64,000 nucleotides of DNA from Microcoleus sp. bin48.metabat.b7b8b9.023 (GCF_013299185.1 NZ_JAAFKG010000046.1:1-64000); one strand, 5' to 3'; shown: positions 1-8,943, numbered from the stretch's first letter. Numbers and translations: made by a program. Notes: generated by a model not told the origin, from the sequence alone.

Positions 1-269
1 AAAAAACGGAAATTTATTTTTTTAATCCTTGATTTCCCGTCACCCATTATCAATAATTTAAAACTATTGATAACGATCTCGATTGTCTAAAAACCTTGCC
101 GACTAAGGGTTGTGTCAGACACAGCCAGGTTTTGGCAAGTTGTGTGTACACGGTAGCCTTGTAGGGGCGGTGGATGGTGCGTGCCCGCCCTCTTGGCTCG
201 TTCAGATCTAAATTTAATAGTTAAACAGCAGTCTGTGGATGGGTTTGAACTTAAGTTGTCACCAATGGA
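1..269. other. Gene-free left edge with a dispersed GC-rich repeat
   Basis: No coding region is supported here. Positions 160-193 hold a GTAGGGGCGGT...GTGCCCGCC segment. The same kind of segment recurs near 49500, 51483 and, inverted, near 51555, so it belongs to a dispersed intergenic repeat. The rest is AT-rich and unremarkable. Confidence 0.5.
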
Positions 270-1319
270 TTAACTCTGAGAAGGAATAGTCATTTTCAGA
301 CATTCCATTTGGGGAAAATCCCGTTCAATAATATCGATAACTTGCTGTTGACTTTCATCGTCTTTTACGATAAACTGAGCAGTGCCATCTCCTTGAGAAC
401 CGACACCCTTGCCGCCCAAAATATAAGGCTGAATCGGTTGATAGTTCAGGAGTTCGTGCAATATAGGGGCCGTTAATTGCGATCGACAAGCGGGGATTAA
501 ATGCGTGTCAAATTCCCTCTGAGCAACTTTCATCAACTCGCCGATTTTGACCGCATCTCCTTGCTGCAAAGCTGAGGCGACCTCTTGCGTAATTTTAGCA
601 CTAATTAAACCAAGATATTTCTGCACGTTTTCTTGAACTTCATTCACAGGAAACGGATAAGCCTGATTTAGACTTGCCAGGATTTCTTGAGTATTTTTTC
701 TCGCACCCAAATCTACTATGACAAAAAACAAATCTTTGGGTACTTTTAACTCAACAACATCCATGTGCGTGCCGTCAAAAATCATCATAATCGATCGATT
801 TCCGTAGGCGCAACCCTGATCCATGCGGCCGCAGCGCGAAGGTGTGGCTGTTTCGCCTAAATAAGCCATTTCCATTTCGTCGCGGACGTTCATTTTTAAA
901 TCGTACAAGCGATTGAATGCGCGGGCTACTAACACGCAAATTGCGGCACTCGAAGACAAGCCTTTTTTAATTGGCAAATCCGTTAAATAATTGTCTATTT
1001 CTAGCCCTCCGACGCGGTAGTGTGTGAGAAATTGAGCAGCAACGCCGGCCACATAACTGAAAAAACTGCCTGTTTCGGCTTCTGCAAGCAGAGCAGTTTT
1101 ATCCATCGGGAATGCAGCCTCAATTTTTTTGCCGTCGTTCAAAGAAGCGCGAAAAATTAAATGCGTGGGATGCGGCCTAACTTCGGCATAAATTCCTCGA
1201 TCGATACTGGCAATCAGAGTGTAGCCTTTTTCTATAGCGGGATTGAGCTGGCGGTAACCCGCTGCCCAATCGCTGTGTTCGCCAAACAGGCAAAGACGGC
1301 CTGGAACAAAAAGTTGCAT
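270..1319 (-). CDS. GHMP-family sugar kinase (galactokinase/glucuronokinase-like)
   Basis: This 349-residue cytoplasmic kinase probably phosphorylates a sugar or sugar acid at C1 using ATP. The N-terminal GRLCLFGEHSDW segment (7-18) is the GHMP sugar-binding motif. The glycine/serine-rich ATP loop PIKKGLSSSAA lies at about 116-126. The CGRMDQG segment near 163-169 matches the catalytic-Asp region of galactokinases (D167), and a third glycine-rich motif GGKGVGSQGDG sits near 303-313. Length fits the family. It stands alone and divergent from the downstream dps gene. The actual substrate (galactose, arabinose, glucuronate) cannot be told from the sequence. Confidence 0.8.
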   Translation of the reverse strand: MQLFVPGRLCLFGEHSDWAAGYRQLNPAIEKGYTLIASIDRGIYAEVRPHPTHLIFRASLNDGKKIEAAFPMDKTALLAEAETGSFFSYVAGVAAQFLTHYRVGGLEIDNYLTDLPIKKGLSSSAAICVLVARAFNRLYDLKMNVRDEMEMAYLGETATPSRCGRMDQGCAYGNRSIMMIFDGTHMDVVELKVPKDLFFVIVDLGARKNTQEILASLNQAYPFPVNEVQENVQKYLGLISAKITQEVASALQQGDAVKIGELMKVAQREFDTHLIPACRSQLTAPILHELLNYQPIQPYILGGKGVGSQGDGTAQFIVKDDESQQQVIDIIERDFPQMECLKMTIPSQS

Positions 1320-1463
1320 CTATCCAAAGGTATCTATATTGCGATTACTTTAACCTGAAATGCCGTAATTTTACCAAAGTTCGATCGTCCTCTAGAGTGA
1401 TGTATTTGACTGAGGTAATTTGTTCTAATAGGTGAAAACTTAGAGTTGAAGGAAGCAGTTGCA

Positions 1464-2003
1464 ATGCGTAAGTTAAACATAGGTCTATCTGAAGAGCAAC
1501 GTGCCGGTGTGATCGAACTATTGAATCACGACCTGTCAGATGCTTATCTGCTGTTAATCAAAACCAAAAAGTATCACTGGGATGTAGTTGGCCCGCAGTT
1601 TCGATCGCTCCACCAGTTGTGGGAAGAGCACTACCAGGCGTTAACAGTAAATATCGATGCTATGGCCGAACGGGTGAGAACTTTAGGTGGCTACCCAATT
1701 GGTACTGCTGAGGGTTTTCTGAAGTATGGTTCGATTAAAGAACATATCGGCGATTTGCCTTTGGCGACTGAGATGGTGTCGCGTTTAGTTGATGACCACG
1801 AACTGATTATTCGCAATCTCCGCAAACACGTCGAACAGTGCGGTGAAGAGTTTAAGGATGATGGAACGGCAGACTTTTTGACTGGTTTGATGGAACAGCA
1901 CGAACAAATGGCTTGGATGTTGCGATCGTTTATTGAAGGGGAATCTATTTCGCCGGATGGTAAGCAGCCGAAAGCTAAAACTCCTACAGCTTCTCACGCT
2001 TAG
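1464..2003 (+). CDS. dps: Dps-family DNA-protection ferritin
   Basis: This small ferritin-like protein (179 residues from this start) should oxidise Fe(II) with peroxide and store iron in a dodecameric shell. The first helix has KYHWDVVG and SLHQLWEEHY, followed by a DAMAER segment. This is the usual Dps pattern of His, Glu and Asp ferroxidase ligands shared between subunits. The C-terminal tail is Lys/Pro-rich (PDGKQPKAK), as in Dps proteins that may touch DNA. I chose ATG 1464 because GGAAG at 1451-1455 lies 8 bases upstream. An in-frame TTG at 1446 would add six residues but has no ribosome site. A strong hairpin at 2071-2093 follows and may terminate it. Confidence 0.88.
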   Translation: MRKLNIGLSEEQRAGVIELLNHDLSDAYLLLIKTKKYHWDVVGPQFRSLHQLWEEHYQALTVNIDAMAERVRTLGGYPIGTAEGFLKYGSIKEHIGDLPLATEMVSRLVDDHELIIRNLRKHVEQCGEEFKDDGTADFLTGLMEQHEQMAWMLRSFIEGESISPDGKQPKAKTPTASHA

Positions 2004-2070
2004 ATTATAGCTCGATCGAACAGATTTAACTGTTGTGAGTCAGAGAATTTCACCGCGATTCCCGCAGTAC

Positions 2071-2203
2071 GACAGGGGTTGAAAACCCCTGTCTCATAGC
2101 GAAAGTCCTCTTTTAGAGGACTGGAGTTAACCTGATTTCGATCTGGTTTTTGAGTTGTTTTTTAACCGATTTTCGCCTTGAGGCAGGGGTTTAAACCCCT
2201 GCC
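2071..2203. repeat. Cluster of three short palindromes after dps
   Basis: Three hairpins follow each other: GACAGGGGTT/AACCCCTGTC (2071-2093), GTCCTC/GAGGAC (2105-2121), and GGCAGGGGTTTAAACCCCTG with its last bases CC (2182-2203). The third reappears almost unchanged at 61736-61757. The first could act as the dps terminator; the others look like dispersed palindromes. Confidence 0.6.
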
Positions 2204-2359
2204 GGACTCCGAGGAGAGCGTGCTTTTTGACAGATTTTGAGTAAGACATGATTACCGACAAATTTGATCTACATTCTCTACATAAAAAATTGATATTATT
2301 CTATAGCCTTTCTCAAAAAGATGAGGTATGACTGACAGCTTATATAATCAGTTCAACTA

Positions 2360-2482
2360 CAATACCTCGGACTGTTTTTTGAGCAGCGACCCAAAGCCTC
2401 ATTCTACCGTTAATATTTCACAGAGGCTGGAACCCAGAACCCTCATTCTACCGTTGGTCATTGAAAACTGTCCGGAGTATTG
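2360..2482. mobile_element. MITE-like element B inserted into element A
   Basis: A 123-bp segment has imperfect terminal inverted repeats, CAATACCTCGGACTG at the left and CCGGAGTATTG at the right. It is flanked by the direct repeat AACTA (2355-2359 and 2483-2487). No open reading frame is present. It is the only copy seen in this window. Confidence 0.7.
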
Positions 2483-2488
2483 AACTAA

Positions 2489-2638
2489 AGATCGCAAATT
2501 AAATAATTTACAAAAAATCGCAAATTAAATAATTTACACAAGTTTGTGGGATGGGCGAGAAAGCCCGTCTGTTCTGGACCGGCTCTCCCGCCCATCCCAC
2601 AAGAACAATAAAGATTGTAAGTTATTTAATTCTCATTC
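2489..2638. mobile_element. MITE family C copy 1, nested
   Basis: A 150-bp element whose ends carry the shared AATTAAATAA core of family C. Its centre is a GTGGGATGGGC/GCCCATCCCAC palindrome. It is flanked by the direct repeat CTAA (2485-2488 and 2639-2642). It lies in the target duplication left by element B. The left end of this copy has an internal duplication of the CGCAAATTAAATAATTTACA segment. Confidence 0.75.
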
Positions 2639-2685
2639 CTAAGAGGGCTGAAGCCCAACAACGTACCTCATCTTTCCGAGAACCG

Positions 2686-3783
2686 CTATAGTTCTAGATT
2701 TCCTAAACTCTTCAACCGCATTCTTTCATAAACCTGCGACGGCAACATTCTGTGAATATTCATTCGCTTTTCGATCGCAGCAATTGTCGTCCCGGCACTT
2801 GAATCCGATGTTTGCTTCAACTCCAATCCCGATTCACTTCTCGATCCTAATATCATTTTTAACATACTTTCTATTGCCAACAAATACAAATTATGCCGCA
2901 GCAAAACCATTAAAAAATCTTCTTTTAAAGCTCGATACAGCCACAACAGCGTACTCCGGTAATTGCCGTTGCGGTTGCTTTTCACAGCTAGATAAATGTA
3001 AAAATTACTGCTAGACCAGCAGTAAACTTTCTCGGGAACCTTCGAGTGATACCGCCGGACATCTGCCATAATTAACGAATGGCCTTTTGCCATTGCTGCA
3101 TAATTGCAAGACATACTGCTGGCAATTTGTCGGTAGCCGACTAAATACTCCGGTACTACTTTAAATTGATAGTATTGGGCGATGCGGAGGTGCAATTCCC
3201 AGTCTTCGCAACCTTGAGCATTTTCTAGTTTGAATTTGCAGTTGTAACCGCCGACTTTTTCAAAGCAAGCGCGACGGATTAGAGATGAACTGGCATTGCC
3301 GATAAAATATTTATAAACTAAGGCATCGTGAACCGATCCTTCGATTGTTGAGTTGTAAAATCCACCTGTCAGCAAACCTTCTTCGTTAATATCTAATGAC
3401 CAGGAATAAACAACTCCAACAAAAGATTCCGATTTTGTCAGGCATTCAACTTGTTTTTCCAGGTTTTGCGGGTACCAAATATCGTCAGCGTCGATCGGAG
3501 CAATATGTTCGCCTTTTGAGTGTAAATAGGCTAGGTTGCGAGCGACGGCTACACCTGCATTTTGCTGCTGCAATAAAGTGATTCGCCTATCTTTTTGAGC
3601 AAAAGATTTGATGATTTCAGCGGTTGTGTCTGTAGAGCCGTCGTCCACAACTAAAATTTCTATATTCTGATAAGTTTGAGATAGCACAGACTCGAGTGTT
3701 TGGGCAATAAATTCCTCAGCATTGTAAGCCGGTATAATTACTGAAATTAATGGCTGATTTAAATTGTGTTTGGTGTTGTTCAT
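2686..3783 (-). CDS. Family 2 glycosyltransferase
   Basis: This 365-residue GT-A enzyme probably adds a sugar during surface polysaccharide or glycolipid synthesis. The N-terminus reads ISVIIPAYNAEEFIAQTLES and then ILVVDDGSTD, the typical nucleotide-sugar binding start. It is followed by the IDADDIW metal-binding DxD-like site and a GCEDWEL acceptor/catalytic acidic motif. No membrane segment is evident. ATG 3783 is preferred; a GTG at 3828 would add 15 residues. The last codon and stop (..GNLEL, TAG) run into the terminal repeat of MITE A copy 1, so the original C-terminus may have been longer. Confidence 0.82.
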   Translation of the reverse strand: MNNTKHNLNQPLISVIIPAYNAEEFIAQTLESVLSQTYQNIEILVVDDGSTDTTAEIIKSFAQKDRRITLLQQQNAGVAVARNLAYLHSKGEHIAPIDADDIWYPQNLEKQVECLTKSESFVGVVYSWSLDINEEGLLTGGFYNSTIEGSVHDALVYKYFIGNASSSLIRRACFEKVGGYNCKFKLENAQGCEDWELHLRIAQYYQFKVVPEYLVGYRQIASSMSCNYAAMAKGHSLIMADVRRYHSKVPEKVYCWSSSNFYIYLAVKSNRNGNYRSTLLWLYRALKEDFLMVLLRHNLYLLAIESMLKMILGSRSESGLELKQTSDSSAGTTIAAIEKRMNIHRMLPSQVYERMRLKSLGNLEL

Positions 3784-4239
3784 GCGATATAAAAACTTTT
3801 TTATGTAAAAATTTTGACTCTCAGGCACCGATTTAATGGTATCTTAACAAAGACCTAAGGTCGATCGCACACCGTCGAAAATTTGCAGGCGTACAGTTGA
3901 AATATATTGCCAAAACTCATCAAATGTGCATTGACATAGCAGTCGGGATACAGACTTGGTGCAGGAGTGACTCGCCGATCGCATATATAAAATCAACTGT
4001 ACTGGGCAACTCGCGATCGCCGGAGAGTCTCAGTATATCATATGTTGCTTTTTATACTTGTTACGGTCGAAAAAAATCAAATTCTTGTGCGGTGGAATAC
4101 TCTGAAACACAATGGCTGGTGGGGCTTTTTAGAAGGTTTACAAAAACAATGATATATATAAAGATTTCGTAAAGCTGTTGTCTTCATCAGGTGAGTCTCA
4201 GCCAGATGTGGCTTAGAATACAGGCATGAATGGGTATAA
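3784..4239. other. Gene-free divergent region
   Basis: These 456 bases separate two divergently transcribed glycosyltransferases. It contains several CGATCGC motifs but no convincing gene, hairpin or operator. Promoters for both genes are presumably here. Confidence 0.4.
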
Positions 4240-5421
4240 ATGCAGCCTACATTGCCAGCAAAAAATTTAGTTGAAGATAAACAGAAATCGGGTTATAAAC
4301 AAAAATGTAGAGCTGATTTTACTTTTCGTAAAGTAGGAGCATTGAAATTCAATCATTGGTTTTCCATGCAATTCAAAACAAACTCGGTAATGATTTATAC
4401 CAACGAACCGACTGTATCCGTAATTATCCCAGTCCACAACGGGGGAGCTTACTTCCGCACCTGTTTGTCAAAACTGGCTCAAGCTAGACCGAAGCCGATC
4501 GAGATTATTGTAGTAGCAGATGGCGAAAGCGACGGTTCTTGGCGTCTGGCCAAGGAATTCGGCGCCAAAGTCATCAGAATTCCCGAATGCGGCGGCCCCG
4601 CCCGAGCGAGAAATTTGGGAGCGCAAGCTGCGAAGGGAGATATTCTGTTTTTTGTGGATGCTGATGTCGCTGTTTGTCCTGAGGCTGTGGGTTATGCGAA
4701 ATCGGTGTTCAAAAATAATCCCTACTTAGCTGCTTTGATCGGTTCCTATGACGATGCTCCTGGAGATCCCGATTTTTTATCGCAGTACAGGAACTTGCTC
4801 CACCACTACGTGCACCAAACAGGTAATGAAGAAGCTTCGACTTTTTGGGGCGCTTGCGGAGTAATTCGCCGGGAAATTTTTTTGCAGATGGGTGGCTTTA
4901 ATGAGAGTTACCGCCAAGCTTCGATCGAGGATATTGAGCTGGGCTACCGTTTGAAACAAGCCGGTTATAAAATTCGACTGTGCAAAACATTGCAAGTCAA
5001 GCATTTAAAGCGCTGGGAAGCGCTGGGGATGGTGAAAGCTGACTTTTTTTACCGAGCGCTGCCTTGGACTGAACTGATTTGGCGCGATCGCAAATTGAAT
5101 AATGACCTCAACTTGCAAGTATCGAACCGAATTAGTGTAGTTTTAACTTATGCCATGCTGCTGGCAGTGGTGGGGACGTGCTGGTCGCTGAACTTTCTGC
5201 TATTGGCTGGGTTGCTGGCAATACCCTTAGTAGCAATTAATTCAGAGCTTTATCGATTTTTTCAGCAAAAACACGGTATCTTATTTGCACTGAAAACCAT
5301 TCCTTGGCACTGGCTTTTCTATTTTTACAGCGGACTGGCATTTGCGATCGGCACTGCTCGCCACTTATCCCAAAAAAAGCTGTTGACTGGCAAAGTTAGG
5401 TTGCCAGTATCCGCTCAATAA
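4240..5421 (+). CDS. Membrane-anchored family 2 glycosyltransferase
   Basis: The GT-A domain begins at VSVIIPVHNGG and continues with IIVVADGESDGS, PARARNLGAQAA and the metal-binding FFVDADV. The IEDIELGYRLKQAG segment is the typical catalytic-acidic and Q/RxxRW-like area. Two hydrophobic segments near the C-terminus (about residues 300-340 and 355-370) should anchor it in the membrane. It is likely part of polysaccharide or hopanoid/glycolipid assembly together with the following FAD enzyme. The start is uncertain: homology begins only after about 55 residues, so ATG 4366 or 4390 could be the true start. Confidence 0.8.
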   Translation: MQPTLPAKNLVEDKQKSGYKQKCRADFTFRKVGALKFNHWFSMQFKTNSVMIYTNEPTVSVIIPVHNGGAYFRTCLSKLAQARPKPIEIIVVADGESDGSWRLAKEFGAKVIRIPECGGPARARNLGAQAAKGDILFFVDADVAVCPEAVGYAKSVFKNNPYLAALIGSYDDAPGDPDFLSQYRNLLHHYVHQTGNEEASTFWGACGVIRREIFLQMGGFNESYRQASIEDIELGYRLKQAGYKIRLCKTLQVKHLKRWEALGMVKADFFYRALPWTELIWRDRKLNNDLNLQVSNRISVVLTYAMLLAVVGTCWSLNFLLLAGLLAIPLVAINSELYRFFQQKHGILFALKTIPWHWLFYFYSGLAFAIGTARHLSQKKLLTGKVRLPVSAQ

Positions 5422-5548
5422 ATCAAGACAAATTGTCCTTCAGCTTCTAGCCGATCGATATTTTATCAGGGTATTCACTGGTGCATATATTAATTTTAGA
5501 AGTTATAAATAATTGTATAGTGGTATAAAAAGGCTGGAGGTAGGCTGA

Positions 5549-7009
5549 GTGAAACATTATCCTGTGGCGATCGTCGGTGCTGGGCCTGCGGGTTTGACTG
5601 CTGCTTACGAGCTAGTCAAGCAAGGCATCGTGCCAGTCGTACTGGAAAAAGGGGATAAAGTTGGCGGGTTGGCCCGCACCGAAAGCTACAAAGGCTATCG
5701 TTTCGACATTGGCGGCCACCGATTTTATACTAAAGTTGCAGCGGTGCAGCAGTTGTGGCAAGAGGTACTGGGAAATGAGTTTATTAAAGTGCCGCGCTTG
5801 TCGCGAATTTTTTATAGAGGTAAATTTTTTAACTATCCGATCGGGGCCTTCAATACTCTGTTTAATTTGGGAATAATTGAGAGTGCGCTGATTATTGTGA
5901 GCTATCTGAGAGTTAGACTCTGGCCGCTTCCCAAAGAAGAAACTTTTGAACAGTGGGTGATCAATCGTTTTGGCGATCGCTTGTACAAAACATTTTTTAA
6001 GACTTATACAGAAAAAGTTTGGGGAATTCCCTGTTCGGAAATTCAAGCGGATTGGGCGGCGCAACGGATTAAAGGATTGTCGCTGACAACAGCGATAATT
6101 AATGCTTTGTTTGGCAGTAACGATACTAAAACGTTAATAAAAGAGTTTGACTATCCGGCTTTGGGGCCGGGGATGATGTGGGAAAAGTTCGCCGAAGCTG
6201 TGGAAGATAAAGACGGCAAAGTTTATCTCGATACCAAGGTGATTAGCTTTGAGCGTGAAGGTAATAAAATTAAAAGTATTACTGCTGAGCATAACGGAGA
6301 ATTAGTTGAATATTCGGCCGATAATTTCATTACGAGTATGCCGATATCGGCGCTGGTAGCACGGATGAAACCGCAGCCGCCTGAGCCAGTGTTGCACGCA
6401 GCGCGATCGCTAAAATATCGAGATTTTTTGATTGTATCGCTGATTGTCGATCGCCCAAGTTTGTTTCCTGACAACTGGATTTACATTCATTCTCCCGAAG
6501 TGAAAGTCGGACGGATTCAGAATTTTAAGAATTGGAGTGCTGCATTGGTTCCCGATGCGAGCAAAACTTGTTTGGGAATGGAGTATTTTTGCAATGAAGG
6601 CGAGGAACTTTGGCAAATGTCGGATGCTGAACTTGTGGAGTTAGCAACTCGCGAGTTGGCTGAGTTGGGTTTGGCAAAAATGGCGGATGTTAAGGATGGG
6701 GTGGTGCTGAGGCAGCCGAAGGCTTATCCTGTTTACGATGCCGAATATCGCGGACATTTGCGGGTTTTGGAGGGTTTTTTGACTGGGATGGAGAATTTGC
6801 AGACGATCGGGCGAAATGGTATGCACCGATACAACAACCAAGACCATTCTATGCTGACGGGGATGCTGGCGGTGAGAAATCTGCTTGGGGAAAAGCACGA
6901 TTTGTGGGATGTGAATACTGAGCGATCGTACTATGAAGACTTTAGTGTCGATCGATCCAAGGAAAAAAGCGAGGCATCTTTAATCGCGCAGTCCAGTGGA
7001 TATTTGTGA
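5549..7009 (+). CDS. FAD-dependent oxidoreductase (amine oxidase / UDP-galactopyranose mutase-like)
   Basis: The 486-residue protein starts with a Rossmann dinucleotide motif, VAIVGAGPAGLTAAYEL, then an acidic VLEKGDKVGGLARTE strand end. GYRFDIGGHRFYTK follows, as in the protoporphyrinogen oxidase/UDP-galactopyranose mutase superfamily. A C-terminal GRNGMHRYNNQDHSM segment resembles the FAD-closing motif of these enzymes. Start is GTG 5549, fixed by a strong GGAGG at 5536-5540. It lies 127 bases after a glycosyltransferase on the same strand, so a role in sugar-nucleotide or glycan modification is plausible. The exact substrate is unknown. Confidence 0.75.
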   Translation: MKHYPVAIVGAGPAGLTAAYELVKQGIVPVVLEKGDKVGGLARTESYKGYRFDIGGHRFYTKVAAVQQLWQEVLGNEFIKVPRLSRIFYRGKFFNYPIGAFNTLFNLGIIESALIIVSYLRVRLWPLPKEETFEQWVINRFGDRLYKTFFKTYTEKVWGIPCSEIQADWAAQRIKGLSLTTAIINALFGSNDTKTLIKEFDYPALGPGMMWEKFAEAVEDKDGKVYLDTKVISFEREGNKIKSITAEHNGELVEYSADNFITSMPISALVARMKPQPPEPVLHAARSLKYRDFLIVSLIVDRPSLFPDNWIYIHSPEVKVGRIQNFKNWSAALVPDASKTCLGMEYFCNEGEELWQMSDAELVELATRELAELGLAKMADVKDGVVLRQPKAYPVYDAEYRGHLRVLEGFLTGMENLQTIGRNGMHRYNNQDHSMLTGMLAVRNLLGEKHDLWDVNTERSYYEDFSVDRSKEKSEASLIAQSSGYL

Positions 7010-7243
7010 ACTCTAGTTGTGACAATGTGAGTTAACTCAGACTTGAAATGGCGATCGCCCGCTCATATTTTCTGCATAATCTTGTAGAGCCGATCCCTTG
7101 CGCCGCTTCATCCGGGGCAAGTACGGGCGGACTCCCCTCTACATCTACCACAACCTGTTTAGGTGCTCTGAAGTGCAAATATTGTATATTGGTTAATTAA
7201 ACTGACCATTTTTTTCACTTTTCACTCTCGGAGTCGTTTTTCT

Positions 7244-8380
7244 ATGCTCCAAAGACTATACGTACATAACTTCAGATGCTTGGAGAACTTTGAACTGATT
7301 CTCAAAGAGATGCCATCCTCCCTTTTAATTGGGAAAAATGGTGCAGGTAAATCAACCATCCGTGTTGTATTGGAAATCCTTCAACACATCGGTCGAGGCA
7401 TTAACAGAATGCGTGACTTTGATAAAAATCATCTGGGTCTTATCGATCCGAAAGATTTCAATCGAGGCAGGTCTGATGTTCCAATTCGATTTGAGATAGA
7501 AGTATTACTTGACAATAAACTATACAAATATATCCTAGCATTGGAATTACCAGAAAACTTTAGAGAGCTTCGAGTTTTTGAAGAGCAACTGTTAATTTCA
7601 GGAAATCCAATTTACTCTCGCAAGGAAGCCCAAGTCACTCTTTACACCAGCCACAGCCAACGCAATCTTGAAGCTCAGTTTCTGGTGGATTGGCATCTCG
7701 TTGCTCTTCCAGTGATTCAGGAACAATCAGAAACCGATCCGCTTCGTATTTTCAAAACTTGGCTGGCCCGCACGATTATTTTAGCCCCGATCCCAAGCCT
7801 GATGACTGGAGACTCTAACGGGGAAACGTTGGAGCCAAAACGAGACGGTTCAAACTTTGGGGAGTGGTTCTCTGGGTTACTCAGTCGTTACCCTGCTGCC
7901 TACACACAGGCTTACAGACACCTCCAAGAAGTTATGCCTGACTTTCAGGATTTTCTGAATGAACAAATCGGGAAAGACTCTAAAAGTATGATTGTTAGGT
8001 TTGAAGCAAAGAATGCCAATCTGAGTGTTGACTTTAAAGACTTATCTGATGGGGAGAAATGCTTTTTTCTTTGTGCTGTTGTCTTAGCTGCTAACAAGTA
8101 TTACGGCCCACTTTTTTGCTTTTGGGACGAACCCGATAACTATCTTTCCCTGTCAGAGGTTGGACATTTTGTTACATCACTGCGACGTTCATTTAAGGAT
8201 AGCGGTCAGATTGTAGCAACCTCACATAATGAGGAAGCAATCAGAAAGTTTTCAAATGAAAATACCTTTGTACTCGATCGAAAAAGTCACCTAGAGCCAA
8301 CCTTAGTTAGGTTGCTGGGCGATATACCTGTCAGTGGGGATCTTGTAGATACCTTGATTCGTGGCGACATAGAATTATGA
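7244..8380 (+). CDS. OLD/RecF-like AAA ATPase, candidate defence protein
   Basis: An SMC/ABC-type ATPase of 378 residues. It starts with the RecF-like LQRLYVHNFRCLENFEL. It has a Walker A GKNGAGKST (30-38), signature LSDGEK (267-272), Walker B LFCFWDEPD (290-298) and a switch His in ATSHNE (H328). The domain between the motifs is about 220 residues. Its stop overlaps the start of the next gene (ATGA, 8377-8380), so the two are translationally coupled. No HIP1 octamer occurs in the 1.6-kb pair, although the motif is common on both sides; this suggests recent acquisition. The architecture resembles AAA15/21 ATPases of OLD-type anti-phage systems, but the exact system is not recognised. Confidence 0.78.
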   Translation: MLQRLYVHNFRCLENFELILKEMPSSLLIGKNGAGKSTIRVVLEILQHIGRGINRMRDFDKNHLGLIDPKDFNRGRSDVPIRFEIEVLLDNKLYKYILALELPENFRELRVFEEQLLISGNPIYSRKEAQVTLYTSHSQRNLEAQFLVDWHLVALPVIQEQSETDPLRIFKTWLARTIILAPIPSLMTGDSNGETLEPKRDGSNFGEWFSGLLSRYPAAYTQAYRHLQEVMPDFQDFLNEQIGKDSKSMIVRFEAKNANLSVDFKDLSDGEKCFFLCAVVLAANKYYGPLFCFWDEPDNYLSLSEVGHFVTSLRRSFKDSGQIVATSHNEEAIRKFSNENTFVLDRKSHLEPTLVRLLGDIPVSGDLVDTLIRGDIEL

Positions 8381-8868
8381 CTGTGAATAAGTATCAAGAC
8401 CATGTTCTTGTGTTGCCTGAAGATGATGCTAATCGCCAAATTGCCACCGGATTCATTCTCAACTCAAACGTTATTAATGAACGTGCTATTCAAGTCTTGC
8501 CAATTGCTAATGGTTGGGGAAAAGTTGTGGATAATTTTCAAGACAATCATGTATCTGAAATGCGAAGACTTCCACAAAGAATGATGGTCTTGATGATTGA
8601 TTTTGATGAAGATTATGACAATAGGTTTAAGTATGTAAAGGATCGGATTCCCGATGATTTAGAAAATAGAGTATTTGTTATTGGAGTATTATCTGAACCA
8701 GAGAAGTTAAGGAGCGATATTAGAAAGAGTTTTGAAAATATCGGAGAAGCCCTTGCAAATGACTGTTCTGATAACACGAATGAATTATGGGGACACGATC
8801 TTCTCAAACACAACAAAATGGAGTTAGATCGTATGATTTTATTTGTTAAACCATTTCTGTTTAATTAA
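8377..8868 (+). CDS. Small TOPRIM-like partner of the AAA ATPase
   Basis: This 163-residue protein overlaps the ATPase gene by four bases. An acidic cluster after a hydrophobic strand (HVLVLPEDD, E15) and a second strand ending in MVLMIDFDED (D75, D77) match the E and DxD metal sites of TOPRIM folds. Such folds are found as nuclease or effector partners of AAA ATPases. It is shorter than the AriB/DUF4435 effectors known to me. Function as the effector of a two-gene defence module is inference from order, overlap and motifs. Confidence 0.55.
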   Translation: MTVNKYQDHVLVLPEDDANRQIATGFILNSNVINERAIQVLPIANGWGKVVDNFQDNHVSEMRRLPQRMMVLMIDFDEDYDNRFKYVKDRIPDDLENRVFVIGVLSEPEKLRSDIRKSFENIGEALANDCSDNTNELWGHDLLKHNKMELDRMILFVKPFLFN

Positions 8869-8883
8869 GTCAAGGAGAAATTA

Positions 8884-8943
8884 ATGCGTTTTGTCGATCA
8901 AAAGAGCGATGTTGGTGTTTTAACCGTTAAAATAGCTAGATAA
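8884..8943 (+). pseudogene. Remnant of an Rpn/PD-(D/E)XK nuclease-transposase
   Basis: A 19-codon frame with an excellent AGGAG (8873-8877) begins MRFVDQKSDV. This is the characteristic opening of Rpn-type PD-(D/E)XK 'transposase' nucleases (MRFxxPKxDxAFKKIF). It then diverges and stops. Only the 5' end survives, suggesting a decayed mobile-nuclease gene directly behind the ATPase/TOPRIM pair. Confidence 0.4.

Larger units (their letters stand above)
2302..2690. mobile_element. MITE family A copy 1, interrupted by two younger elements
   Basis: The left part (2302-2359) begins TATAGCCTTTCTCAAAAAGA. The right part (2643-2690) ends in the inverted partner ...GAGAACCGCTATA. Removing the two insertions described below gives a 107-bp element matching the intact copies at 22622, 34552, 44116 and 60497. 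Its right terminus supplies the stop codon of the adjacent minus-strand glycosyltransferase. Confidence 0.8.

Noticed and set aside
7244-8868. Direct assignment as PARIS (AriA/AriB) or Gabija
   Set aside because: The small protein is about half the size of AriB and no UvrD-like helicase (GajB) follows. The exact system cannot be named from sequence alone.
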